Below, one piece after another: positions 50,816-63,611 of a stretch of 64,000 nt of DNA (the stretch's first letter is position 1; every line of letters begins with the position of its first letter). Below the pieces are notes generated by a model. The model was not told where the DNA came from. It was given only the letters and a program-made list of their open reading frames with translations, and ran no database searches. The translations under genes and the position numbers were made by a program. This DNA is from Neospora caninum Liverpool (taxonomy: Eukaryota > Apicomplexa > Conoidasida > Eucoccidiorida > Sarcocystidae). The stretch spans positions 6,256,514-6,320,513 of the forward strand of contig NC_018396.1 of assembly GCF_000208865.1 (NCBI RefSeq). Reading direction: 5' to 3'.

Positions 50816-53800
50816 GTTGAAGAAACCAAAAAGCATACATCGGCGTGTATTTTTGACGTGCCGGAAAACGCTCTTCACGCCCTCTCAAGTTGGCGAAATT
50901 TAGGAGTCCGGTGGTCATCCAAGTGGACAGAAACCGTGACTCCACAAAAGTCAACGTTTGGACTCCCGGGAGCAACAACTCCGTCGTTAGGGTCGAGTGC
51001 AAGAACGAGGGGTTCACCTCCAACTACCAACTTCCACGGTGACTTAGACAGAAAAAAAGCAGAGGCGGCGCGATAAAAAAAAGGTCCAGGCAACGTCGGA
51101 GCTTGTCACACTCGTGGACTGAGCAGATTCTGAACGGTGAGGCGATGTTGCGTTCAAGAAATTCCCGGAAGAAGCACAATTTTGGCCTCGATGCGGCAAC
51201 AGCGAAAGCGGTAGAAAAAAACTTGGCGATAGATTAGATTCACACTCGGGTACAAGTGGGGATTTGTGTCGAAATTCATCCGTGATGTGCACACTGCACC
51301 TCAAATCGAGTGCGGTCACTCGCCCCCCCTCTATAGTGTCGAGAGCCGATGTCAGCCACGCTCTTGCACGACACTTCTCTGAACGTGCACGTGCAGAATC
51401 TACGAATACGAAAGGCGCGAAAAACTTTTCGGGTTTTGTGAGGCACAGCAAAAAGTGCGTCCCGCGACTACACTGGGTTGAAAAACGGGGGAAGTGCCCT
51501 CAATCTCCGGGCAAGAACTTGCAGAAAGTTCTGCGCAAAGAAGGGGCAAAAAGGAAAGAGTCAAGACAGTAGACGGAGTAACTGCGGGCGCACCTAAAAT
51601 CGAAATGTCTCTCGAAAAAGATTCATCGAAAAACAGCAGAGAAGAACCTCGAGAGTGAAAAAGGCGGTCACCCGCCAAGTGGTGACTGCGTCCAGGTAGC
51701 CTCCGCCGGTGTGACACACTCGGCTCGAGACCGGTCTACCTTTCTACCGCGGAAATGAAAATCGGCGAGACGGCAAAAAGCACGCACCGCAGCTTTGTGG
51801 GCGAATTTAAAAAGACAGAGATATTCAAAAGCGAAAAGCGAAACGCTTCCACCAAGTGTTTTAACGCGGGAAATATCGACAACCAACGACCAGGGGGGGC
51901 AACACGCGACACAATGCCCGTACAAATGGTCCTCCTCTCGCGCCGATATACCGGGTTCGATGCTCTCTGTGTAAGGGCGGTCGTTCCACTCTTTGCCTCA
52001 AACGACAGAATCGAGACAACCGCGTTCCATTCCCTACTGCGATTACCTGCAGCCGAACGCGAAAAACGCGGTTGCAGCGAATGGACAAGTTCAACGAACT
52101 AAAAAATCGCCTCTCTCTCGATCGGCAGCACCTGATACAAGGAAAAGACACGGCCGTGAAAACTGTATGCGACACGGACTCGGGGAACCTGCTCTCTTCT
52201 AGCCCGCCAAAGACACGCGACTGCCGGGGTCTTGTGGTCAATGCGAAAAAAAGAAAGAAAAGGAGTGGACAGGGTTTTGGAAGGAAATATACTGGGCGTC
52301 CTTTAGGTTGCACGTTTTTCTACGCAGCGCGCAATTCCGTGGATTCGCGTTGGGGATTCCTCCCGAACCACCGCGCGGGTACGTCCCGATTGAAACGCTA
52401 GACAAGCTATGACGCGGTGCTACAGACACTTGTTTCCCCCGTCACGCTCAACGACCGGGAAGGGGCTGAAGAAGAACTGCCTCTTTCTTTGGCCAAAAAC
52501 GGAAGAATATCGGAGATTAACGGTTGCTCTCGGCGGGAGCAACTGTTTCCCGCGTCGGTCGTCTTTGAGCAGGACAGTGGACCGCCGACACTCACCGCGC
52601 GGTCACAGGACAGAGGAAACGTGGGCAGTGGATGACCGGTTCCGCAGGAAAAAAGGACGGAAAGACAAGGAAGAGAAGAAATGTGTCTACAGGCGGAGGA
52701 AATAGTGACGAAAAAAACCGGACACTTCCTCTTTATATGTGGGAGGTCAGGATATATCGACGGCGGCTCCCGTGGTTCAAGGGCACACCGCGAACGCCCT
52801 ACCGTACTACGACCCCGGGAAGACGTATTTCCCTTGACGTATGGCGAAGCAGAGAACGGCGAATTCGAAAAGACACCAAAGAATACGTCGATTGGGAAAG
52901 ATTACTTGAGCATGTTTATGTAAATAGGGATGTGTCTCTGTACCTGAAAGGATGGAAGACTGACGAGGGTCTGACTGACGCAGAAAAGAAGTTCGGTCCG
53001 AGAACGATATCGAGACACGGCCAGGCCTCTCAATGCGCGCTCATGGAAGCTGGCCAGGACAGAACCGAGGCGGCCTCTCTAGACACGGCATCAAGACGAT
53101 GATGGGGGGGTGACCAGCGATGAAAACCAACAAGCCGGAAAGCGCGTCTCCCGTTGACGGAGAAAACCCGAATGTTTTTCAACGAAAAGAAGTGTGGAAC
53201 ACCCGATTCAGGCTCAGTTTCCCGATACAGCCGAAAAGAGCAAGACGGGCGGCCGGCTGCGTCGGCGATGCAGAGCGACGGAAACGTTTGAAAATTGGGC
53301 AAGACACAGTCAGCTGCGTGGTGGCGGGTCTGATCAACGCTGTCGTCTTCATCGGCTCTACATGGAACACGCTCGAGACGAGGAAGAAGGGGCAAGAAAG
53401 GGAAAAGGCATCAGATTTGCACCGAAATATCTGCGAAAATGAGAGGATGGACAGGTAGAGAAAGTGGTAGTGGTAAAAATGGCTCTTTGTGCGAAGACGA
53501 AAGAAGTTAGGGCCTCTCCTCTTCAGAGAGGCGAAACCGAGGTCGGCAAGACAGAGCGTTCCTGCCTCAATCCGATGAAACAAACACTGGATGCTTGCGG
53601 GAGCCTCGGCGATCGACACTTGAGCGCCGAGCGCCGTTCCTCCCACCACTCCCTCTAGGAAGTGAGCTCCGCGGGGAAATCCGACTTCGAGGAGATATCG
53701 ACACAAACAGGAAGAGGGAGCGAAAAGGGAAACACGCCCTCGCGGAGAACCCTTTCCACCAGAATCTGATTTCAGCAAGTGTGGTTCCGCGTTTTGCCGT

Positions 53801-56800
53801 CGGCGTAAACAGTGACGAGGGCCTCGAGACTGCGCTCAACAGTGAAGAAAAAGTCTGCCGCTAAAAAGTGTGAGCTTCGATGAATAGCAAACAGCGGGTC
53901 TAGTGTCGAACAATGCGTATTTTCCCCACATATGCAATACCTTCCAGCTCTGGACACGAAATTCCCGTTGTTTAGCCCAGGTTTCCCCAACTTTTTGGTT
54001 GTTTCGACTCAAAACACAAACGAAAGCAAGAATGAGCAACGCAAGACGCAAAATTATCGAGGCGAACCCCTCCAGTACTCTGGCGTGAGATCCAGGCAGA
54101 AATACATGATTCATCGCTTGGCTGCTCGCTGGGACAAGACCTGAAGAGAAGTCAAAGTTCCCGTGGCACGTTTCGGTTGCCACGCTGTTTTCCGTTACCA
54201 CACAGAAACTGCAAGGCAGAAGCTAGATACTTCTTATTAACTGGCCTGTTGCCCAAACCCGGCAGTCTCGCTTCTGTCGCCTGTTTCTATTTTCCTTTGT
54301 TTTCTGGAGCTTTGTGTACTTTTGGAAACAAGAGAAAAGGCATCTCTTGGTCCCCCTCAGCTGCAAGCGTGAAACACAGCGGCTTAGACTGAGTCTATGA
54401 CTTCATTCAGCTGGCCCGGCAGGAGTCGGCCCCTGATAGTGAGCCTGGGACACTTTCCCTTTCGCTTAGTCTACCATACCTTACAAAGTAAATTCGTCAA
54501 GTCGATGGAACCGAAGTGAAACATATCGTTCTCAACCTGTACAGAAAAGATGCGAATTCAGTTGTCTTTGGTGCAGTAGAGACGTCAATCGCGAACAGCT
54601 CTCAAGAAAAACGGAAGAACGCACGGGAATCCAGTGCCCTCGCTGGAAAATTGCACTTGGTCTCGTTCACCACACGCATTCTGGGTCATATCCCTCTCTG
54701 GTGGCGAAACCAAGGAAAATTCATACCGCACTGCTCCTGGCGCGCTGTATAGAAACGGTAAACTGTCGTTTCGGTTCGATCTGTGGGCGCCTGAATAGTG
54801 AAAGTGCCTCAAGTTCTTTCCGAGAGGGATAGGAAGATCATGGAGGTCGTCCTCCACTAATGGGGAAGCGTGACGAATGTCACACAACGTTTAGGTAAAG
54901 ATTTGGACGCAGGCGTTGTGAAACAACACCCAGTTTTCCTTCTTCGCAGATAAGCACGTCGGGAAAAAGCACTGGGGACACCGTATTCCCAGTATACCAC
55001 GACACGGCTAGCAGGGGCGCTTAACAAAGAAATTTCTTGACATCAACTTTCTTTCTTCGGAAAAGTAAGCAAAGAAAAGATGCTTTGCTCCATGGGTGCT
55101 TATCACAGAGGACGAAGTGCAAAATGCGTGTAGCATCACCGTGAATCAAGCGACTGCGGGGACTCGCGACACGATTAGTACAGTGCGCTTTCTACATCTC
55201 ATACATGGAAGAGAATCCGAGAGAGGACGAATCAATGGAGATCAGCTGCAAGCAGTGCATTGCTATGCCTCTCTTTTTTAAAGGTACAGTGTCGGAGAAG
55301 ACAGACACTCAATTTCCATTGCGAGACTGCGTGAGGCGTGCCCACACATCACTGTATACGTTTTCACTGCTGATGGGGCAGCCCTCGAAAACTCACACAA
55401 TGTTACACAAAATGTACGAGTTCTGTGACCAGCTGTACAGAAAGAATGATGCGAGGCTGTTTAGGGTATGACAGCTCAGCACAGTCTGGGGAAGAATGCG
55501 ACTGTAAGTCAGTTTTTATCCGCTGGAGACTTCCACATGGTAGCAAGCGAGCAGAAGAAGCAAAGGACCCCCGCAAACGCATAGCAATACGGATATGCAA
55601 GGACTGTTTTAGAACAAGAAAAACGTTTGTAGACCATCCCGGCTTTTCGGGCAAGCGACACAGAAGTCGCAAGAAAAGGGCGATTTCACGGAGGCCCACT
55701 AAAAGACGGGAGGCCTAGAGGGTGCAGGTAGCTGCTTAAGGAAGCTACACAGCGGTCACAAAAGACGAGAGGACGTTCTGCTGAAAGGAGATGAGACATA
55801 AACGGGTTTGAGAGAGTAATTGGTGTGAACAACTACGGATTACTGTTGTTCAGCGGTTTGTATCTACCAACACTTAACCTACATCAGAAGGGCACACAGC
55901 CCACAAAGCATTACAATTTTGAAAGCTGACCAAGGGGGGGCGGCAAAAGACGCATCAAGTGCTAACATTGTGGCGAGCATTATCACATCAGTTGAGCATC
56001 GATTCTCAAAGGAACAAGATTTAGGATTACTTTCCTGTGCCGCAGCCGGCAGTAGCTCGTACGACAAAAAACGTGGCAATCCAGGCTGTGAGCAGGAAAA
56101 CAACACTCGCTTCTAACTCTAAGGCTTTCCGATGGATCTCGCTGGAAATATCAGAACCGACGTAAGACCTTAACCGATTGCGATTACTCATTGGAGGCGG
56201 GAGCACACAAGGATGACGGGGGGAAAACCGAAATCCGGGTCAAGTGTTTGTGAGAGGCAGAGCTAACATATCTACGTTTCTTGTACGAACCGGACACAAC
56301 ATAACATAGGATCGAGAGCCAGGTTTCCACAGCCTTCTGCTTGTCGCCATCGCGAGTCTCGCACTCGAATCAAGGGAAGCTACCTTTTCTCCCTCTTGGG
56401 TCAGGCGGGAGCCTGGTGGAAGAAGCAGCGCTCCTTTTGGCTGTTCCCGTGTGTTGCACACCGACCCACGCGGTAGGCGGAACCGATAGAAATCAGAGTC
56501 TGTGGATTCAGTTCCACGACACACAGTGCTGATATATCGACATTCTAACGGCGTCGATGCCCGGCTCGTCGGACCGGAGACTTGCGCGAGCATGAGGACT
56601 GAACACTCGTTCGTGTTGTTCCATACTAAAGCGAAAATGGTTGAGGTGAAGTGGACGGAAAAGCGAACTTTTGGGCACTGAAGTGAGAAAATAGGGTGCT
56701 TGTCGAGGACGAGAAGTGCAAAAGAGTGCAGGTCCATGCCGGAAGGAACAGGACTCCACCGTCCGCTCGGCGTATGTGCACACAGAAAACGGTGGTTGAC

Positions 56801-58934
56801 CGGTTTCGTGTACTCGCAGTTATCCCTCAAAATCTCAAGGCCGAAAAAAGTGGAAGTTTTCTGCATTTGGTTACTTTTAAAGAAGGACGCCGTTCTCTCC
56901 TCCCCTGATACAAAAAGATCTCGTGAAAAAACGCAGACACGGGTGTTTCGTGATGCTCCCCCCCCACACGAGATCGAGTGCTTGTGGTGGTGGTGCCAGG
57001 CAATCCTGCCGTCGCTAATAGAGGCACGTGCGCTGTCTGTCCCCCCTTCGTTGGAAAAACCTCTCCGGAAGTGGGATGTGCCGACTCCTCTCCGAACTTT
57101 CCTTGTCTTCAGGGGAGGCTAATCGTAACCTGAATCGGAAGAGACGTAGGCGTTTCACCTGGACGCCGTTCCGCAAAATACGTACAGAAAAGCACATAAA
57201 CCAGTTACATGTACTTCCGTTTATTTGTTTTCCTGGGTATCAGTCTGCAGAGTTGCGTCTTCTACCCTGTGTTTCCCCCCTCCAATCGAGAAAACAGAAA
57301 ATGCATGAGGTAAATACATGCCGATTTTCGTGGAAACAAAAGTTTTCTGATGGCGATTCCTCTGGTTAGTGCTTGTTTTTACCGTTTGTCGTGCCTCCGG
57401 AATCATTCCTTCTCAGTGTACTCAATGCGGTATTCTTTGGTATAGCTTCCTTCCGAGTTCCCACGTTTTTCTGGTCGCTTTCTTGCAAAGAACTAGTTTA
57501 CGACTTTTTTGTCCGCACCATTTTTAAAGGGATACCCTGTTGTTTTCAGGTCCGCTTTTGTGCGGAGGCAATTTTCGTTTTTTGCCTTCCACGGTGTACT
57601 CCCTTTCGACCGACGTCAAGTTATCCGTTCACATCTGTCGGTGCTTGCGGGTCCACATGACCGCAGGTACACACAAAATTTCAAAATTCGGTGCATGAGC
57701 CTTTGTTTTTGTGTGTCGAACTAGATACGTGTGTAGCTTGTACGATCCACACATATATTCCTGTACTGACATATGCATTGGTCATCCATATATACATGTA
57801 TCAATAAACCGAGGCATGCGTACGTGTTCGTGTCAGCACCCGCACGCAGTACCAGTTTTTACCCCTTTGCCCCGTTCGTCTGTTTTCTTCGCACCTTTCC
57901 AGTAGTCTGGGGACCGCTTCCTCCCCCTGACGTCTGTTGAGAGACCGTTAAAGAGCAATTTTTTTCGCCCGTTGACCAGACACCCTCGAAGAAGTTTGAA
58001 GGCTACAGCTAACGATACCTAGCCTTCGTTTTATTTACGGTGCTTCTTTGTGGGGAAAGCTTCCGGTGGGAAGTCATGCTGGCAGAAACATCGGTATGAG
58101 AGACGAGGAAGGGGGGGGCAAGCAGTCCCATCTGCGCTGGGGCGGAAAGTACTCTTGTGAACTCGTACCTGTAGTCAACGTGCGCTGTTCTCTCTGCACG
58201 CAACACGATTCTTCGCCTGAAACCGACCGAGTTTGCTCCGTCAAAACGTCTCTTCACCGAGGTGTTCTTTGGTGGATAAACTGACTTCCCCTTCCCATAC
58301 CACATCTAGTGGGTCTTTTGACGAGAGATTCTGGTTCCGGACTGAACCTTCCGGCGGTCTCGTGCAACTCATCAAGCCCTGGTATAGTGTCTGCTTTTTA
58401 TTTGCGGCCTCTCCCCTCGTGTTTCTCCGCGTTCCCCCTCCCGGTTGTGTCACGGCGATTTCTCCAGCGTGACCGGGTACACACAAAGTGACCAAGCACC
58501 TGTATTGACACGAGCACAGGTGTTTCCCCGCCGTCTCTCGCAGCTGTCCGGCTCTTGTCCTCCTAGGTCTGGGAGGGACGGGGACTGGATTGTGGCGCCA
58601 TCTTCCAAGTCGAACAGCCGCATTCTTACAGAAGATGGAATAGGTCGGAGGAACAGTTTATGCGGAGAGCCCGTGCTGGACTGGTGCGCATAGGCGGCTC
58701 TTAAAACTTGGAAGGGGTGGAGATACGGACATGTGCAGCGTCGACGCCAGACAAAGTCGGCAACTTCACGGGAGATTCCTCAACTTCTGGTGTGGCGGTC
58801 CCAGCGTTTCCGTTTAACCTCCCCTAGAAAGACGTCGACGACGCCGACTCTGCGCATACTCGAGATTCTTTCTTGTGCCTGGTCACACGAGTAGTAGTAC
58901 TTACTGTTCTCCCCACAAACTTGAAGCCACAAAG
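50816..58934. other. 8.1-kb region with no supported gene
   Basis: Flanked by the AP2 gene (minus) and a plus-strand gene, this must contain both promoters and perhaps long 5' UTRs. Scattered frames look faintly protein-like but lack motif, start context or splice partners: plus 52632-53102, plus 55919-56116 (ASSANIVASIITSVEHRF), minus 56240-56866 (208 codons). I could not assemble any of them into a gene. No tRNA B box and no tandem array were seen. Confidence 0.4.
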
Positions 58935-60201
58935 ATGAGGGCGCTACGGAGCAATTGGACCGGATCGCTTTATCCGATTCTTTTTCTTCTCTTCCTGACA
59001 CTTTATGAGGCTCCTGTGCAGCGTCACGGTGAGTTCTCGCTGCAGTGTCTGTACGGAGCCGAAGGTGTTCCCGATGTGACCACAGTGGCAGATGTCCGGA
59101 GGTTCGTCCAGAACTTTCGCACGATGAAGCGAGTTATCCCTCACTACTATGCGTCGTTCACGCATAGAGGGGACATCATCTACTTCCTTGGGGTAAGTGA
59201 ACTAACCGTAAAACTGGCCCGGAGAAAAAGCAAATTCATGTCTTTTGTCTCGACACGGAGTGATTCGTGACTGCATTCCTCGTCCCCCAGAGCTACCACT
59301 CAAACTTGAGAATTGCTCTGCGGACGTTGTGCGAATGACTGAAACGTCTCTTTCTTCAGGCGAATATGAAAAATGGAAAGCCTGCGTTGAGAACGCTTGC
59401 ACATGGGGGGGGGGGGGGGGGTCAACTGCATTACCTAGCGGACTTCATTTAAACTGACAAGCATTTCACATCAGCAGGGAAAGGCCAAAGAAAGCTGCCG
59501 CTTCGCTGTCGTGAATTCGTGGATTGCAGCTTTTTTCAGATAGAAATGTGGACACGAGCAGGCGTGATGGCTGCGGTGAAAGCCGTAGAAACCCATTTTT
59601 GTCTCTGTATGTGTCGACTCACTCTCGTGCGTGTTTGCAGCTGAATGACATTGATGTTCCCGTGCTGGAGGCGAACAAGAGACTGACACAGCGGGATATG
59701 GAACAGCACTTACACTTTGTACGGCAAATTGTGTGGGACTGTATTGTCTCTTTCGACGAGGACCCGCTCATGTACATGGTGGTGGACTTGCGCGGCCTTC
59801 AGGTGATGAACGCCTGGACAAAGAAGAACAGAATACTTACACAACTTCTTCGATCCATTCGCGACCGTACGTTCACCAAGCGTTTCCATCGTGTCCAGGT
59901 CGCCGCCATTTCAGACAACCGTGTGGCTCGGACAATTGTGGAGATGAAGCGTCACAAGTTTCCACCAGGAACCGATGTTCAGGTGTATTCTTCTTTCGAT
60001 GCTTTTATCAATGAAAACAAACACATTACCAGGGATGTGCTTCCCAAATCCCACGGCGGGTCGTCCGATCTGAATCTTCCTAACGAAGGGCTAGAGTACA
60101 TGATCTCATTCTTCGTGGAAGAAATCCTTGCCCGCCAACCGGAAGCACTTTACGAGTGCTCGGAGGCTCGCGGGGGAAAGTCTTCAAAACTGGAAAATTA
60201 A
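58935..60201 (+). CDS. Small secreted protein with STAS/SpoIIAA-like core
   Basis: Two exons, 58935-59192 and 59641-60201, phase 0, 272 aa. The N-terminal signal peptide is MRALRSNWTGSLYPILFLLF, probably cleaved soon after, then HGEFSLQCLYGAEG. The core alternates strand and helix: YMVVDLRGLQVMNAWTKKNR, ILTQLLRSIRD, FHRVQVAAISDNRVARTIVE, then DVQVYSSFDAFINENK. A Val-Val-Asp-Leu-Arg-Gly strand followed by helix, basic strand, helix, strand and terminal helix is the order seen in STAS and SpoIIAA-like domains. This is a fold guess from pattern, not a proven homology. The tail is acidic and basic mixed (CSEARGGKSSKLEN). The start at 58935 is chosen because the hydrophobic segment follows at once; an upstream in-frame ATG-less extension is open. 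The intron contains a 17-G run. Confidence 0.78.
59405..59421. repeat. 17-G homopolymer in intron
   Basis: Uninterrupted G run inside the single intron of the STAS-like gene. It is slippage-prone, and its true length may differ. Confidence 0.9.
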
Positions 60202-62091
60202 CACATGACATGCATGAGCGGGTCGCCGGTGAAAGGATTTCGTTCTGAATTCTTTTGGCAGCGCTGTGGCGCTTTGAGGCCCCACGAGTGCATCACATGA
60301 TTCGAAATGTCGGGTCGAGACAATGGCTGCCACTTCGTAGTCAGTAACCGTGACGCGTTTTGCCAAAAGGAACCCTGTAAAGTAGGATAAAGTAGGATAC
60401 GGGGCTGGCGATCAAATCGTGATTTTCCGATGAATGGACTTCTGTCGGTTCTGTCAATCTCGAATTGTGATCTAGTAGGGGAAAGCCGCTCTGGGCCAGT
60501 GTGTCGATGTGATCTCCAGAATCGCTCTTCGGTATTCAGAAAATGGGGGAAGAAGCGTAAGGGCGTACGGGTGGGTGCCGTACAGGCAGGCCGGCGGGGG
60601 ATGCCTTCGAAAACACTGGTGGACCAGGCATTGCAACTGGGGATGGCGAGGTCGCTGGAGTGGTGAATGGATCCAGCCGTCTGTCGGTGGTAGCGGAAGC
60701 TAGTGATGAGATAGTCGAGGTATGACATGCTGTAGAGGCTACCAGATGAATAGTAGTGAAGAGTATGGAACGCATTTGGTGGTCCACATGTGTTGGGAAG
60801 CGACTCTGGATTTTGTAGCAACCAACTCAGGGCTCCGTCGATGCGGCTGTTGTTGGTTATACTTCAATGTGCACAAGCTTCCACTAGGGGCATGATGATT
60901 CCGCTACACAGGTAGCAAGGAGCGGAACCGAGAAGGAATCAGTTTTCTCTCTTCTCAGGAACATTGTGTTTTTTAGAGGCGAGGCGTCGTGCACGAAGGG
61001 ATGTGGGAGGAAGGGTCGGGCTGATACGCGTTTCTCTGCTCATTGCTGGGTACGCCCCTGCTGAGAGCGAGATAGACGCCCTGAATTTTTGTGTAGGCTA
61101 CCAGATTAGACTGGTGGTGCCACATACATCCGGACAGGATTGGTACGTCCGAACTCTCGTGGTGTACCCGGATAATAGATTTTGCCTCGTAGGCAAAACT
61201 TACCGATGAAATACCGTTTCCAGATTAGGGGGTAAACAAGCTTTTTTGATGTGCTGGGAACCAGCCGTTGAGTATGCGGTGTACAGAGAGAGACCTTAAT
61301 CTTATTTTTGTTGTTTTATGTGTGTGCATCATACGTTGTTTCATGCGCACGGGCGTTCCAATAATGCATTTCCGCAAAAGGAAAGCTTCAACAGGGCTCC
61401 GGCTTCCGTAGCGCAGCTGCATGTAGCGGGATTGTTGTGCGCCCACGCTGCGTTGTGCTGGTACTCACAGGATGGAGGGCACGGCAGCTGGCGCATGAAT
61501 CACTGCTGCTGCTTTTTAGCGCGGCTGTGTGGTGTCTGTTGTTTGAAAACGGGAAAATGTTCTTCGGAACTATGTGGAGACATTGTGTGTTGCGCCGTAC
61601 GACGATGATGTTGGTCTGCATCTGATCCCGTCTTCTCACGAAGCTGACTTTAAAAGTCTGTGTCCTACAGTGTTGACGTCCCATATTTTGGAGGCAACAG
61701 CAGTTATCTTGGTTTCGCAAAGGCGGAGTCTGCTCGTGTGACAGCAAGAAGTTAACCAGTGCATTATTGTAGTAGATTGCAGTTTGTTATCACTTCGTAC
61801 AGCTGTTCTGTGCAAGAGAATAGCGGCGTCTCGATCGGAAATGAGCAATGTGAATCATATGCACTGTAGAACGAGTTCTATCAACTATTCGCAACAGGCT
61901 GGCAGTAATGGCAGCGTGGTCTTCGCTTCAAAGTGGTTAAGACGGATTTCCTATGCAGGATGACACCACGTATCTCGCAACATTACGGAAATTGCCGAAC
62001 TGAAAGTGCGCCAACAATGAACGGAAGTCAAGTGTGCGAAGACTAAAAGGAACATTGGAGTCGGCCAGAGCAATACGCACCGCACTGGCTA
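60202..62091. other. Intergenic region, no gene seen
   Basis: 3' flank of the STAS-like gene and downstream side of the minus-strand SH3 coding region. The 207-codon minus frame at 60198-60821 and the plus frame at 60964-61209 show no motif. A minus frame at 61937-62128 may be a tail of the SH3 region in another frame. Confidence 0.4.
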
Positions 62092-63611
62092 TCATAAGCG
62101 CGGCACTCCGCCGGTTCCTTCTTGCCAAAGCTTCTCGTTTGCCTTGGAGCAGTCATGGTTTCCCCCCCCGTAACAGCCTGTTGACAAACCGGCGAACACG
62201 CGGAAACCGCCAGAAGCTTGCTGGCTCCCACATAAGGGGCACGTGCCCATACCGGTAGGGATTTTGCAGCGCCCTCACGAGACTCCTGTTAACCGAATCA
62301 CTGATGCCGCTGAGCTCACCACTTTTTTCCGGCTTCCAGAATCAAACAGCATCGCCAGCTTTACCGGAGAAGCTGTTGCCATTGTAGTCCTCTTGTAATA
62401 GAGCGACGGTGCGTACATAAGCTTGCCAAAAACCATAGCTGTTTTGAAACCCATCGGGAACTACGAGCAAAGGAAGATAGCCAACGTCGCCTTTGCTGTT
62501 GGCGCACAAGGTCCATCCGCCATTCTGTTTCCGTTGTGCTGAAGGTATGCATGGCGGGAAGAGACAGCGTCGCAGCCTTATGAGGAGGCAAAAAATGATA
62601 AGTTCTTCATTCTTTTCCACAGTCAAGCAGTGACTATCCTGAAGCCTGTAAGGCGGAACTGCCTTTGCTGCGCACTTCTAAGCAAAGAAACTACAACAAC
62701 TGTTCATCATGCGACTGTGTTTGTGTGATTACCTTGGTGGTCCAGAGCTCTAGCTCTTCTAGCCGATGTGGAACAATCTGCCGATTTGTGACACTTTTTA
62801 AAGAGACAGCGTGGTCTGGGTGACTAACTCGCTACTGTCGGAGACCAGACTGTCTGCGAGGGCTTCTGTGGGAAAGACATGCCACGAAATGAGTGTGTCT
62901 TCAGCACACTGTTCTCCGCTAGCCCAGTTTTGGTGCCATGATCGTATTCAGAGATCGTCCTACTCGCTTGTTTCCCGGAGAATATTCAAGGTCGGTGATA
63001 AAAGATGGCCGACCTGTTTCTTGAGTGGTCATATCATCAGTTGGCGTCGGGCAGCAGGCCTGGCACTTCGGCGAACCAGGTGACCCCAGAAGTTTTGTAT
63101 TTTTTCTGAACTGTCTGTATAACCTCCCATCGCATCCTCTAGTGGAGATTCAAAAGCGGGGAGCGCAGGCGCCTGTCTCACCAGATCATGACAGGTAGGC
63201 ACGGCTGGGAAATCTGCTAGACTGAGGAGCGGTGCAGACCGCAGAGCTACTTCATTAGTTTCAGACAGATCCTCGACGTTGGCCGTTTGACCTGGACCAG
63301 GCACTCGGGGAGATTCTTGAGAGGTGAAGAGCCTGGACGGTCTGGACAGCTAAAGGAGTATCGCATGTTGTAAATCGATAACCACATGTCTCTAATAGGC
63401 CTTACCAGTTCTTGAAAACGTGCACAGGTCGAGTACCACACAAAACGCTTCGTGGGAAAGTGGGAGATCCCGACGTGATACAGGACCCCTCGGAGTCGTT
63501 CACACAACAAGGTGATGATGCAGGTAACGTCTTTTGGCAGTTTATCCGGGTACCATGCGAATGACGCATCCGTTGATACAGGAATAAAGCCTGAGAGGAA
63601 CGGTTCCACAA
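62092..63611 (-). pseudogene. Broken SH3-domain gene (or mis-sequenced)
   Basis: Protein-like segments on the minus strand follow each other but change frame. From high to low coordinates: ERLRGVLYHVGISHFPTKRF; NVEDLSETNEVALRS to AMGGYTDSSEK; LLGSPGSPKCQACC to ITDLEYSPGNK; ALADSLVSDSSELVTQTTLSL; NRQIVPHRLEELELWTTK; and, after a 55-nt GT-AG intron (62678-62732), AKAVPPYRLQDSHCLTVEKN with EELIIF and GGWTLCANSKGDVGYLP. The last pair looks like the two halves of one SH3 domain. VRTVALLQEDYNGNSFSGKA then ILEAGKKW and a late GTGGVPR resemble a second. Frame jumps coincide with T6 at 63100-63105, T5A3 at 62795-62802, AAA at 62344-62346 and C8 at 62162-62169 (plus-strand bases). Each is a one-base change in a homopolymer. 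Other long genes in the window are intact, which favours a decaying gene, but local sequencing error is possible. The gene may extend beyond 63611. Confidence 0.45.

Noticed and set aside
56240..56866. 208-codon minus-strand frame
   Set aside because: No motif, no convincing start or splice context. Length alone is not enough at this GC content.
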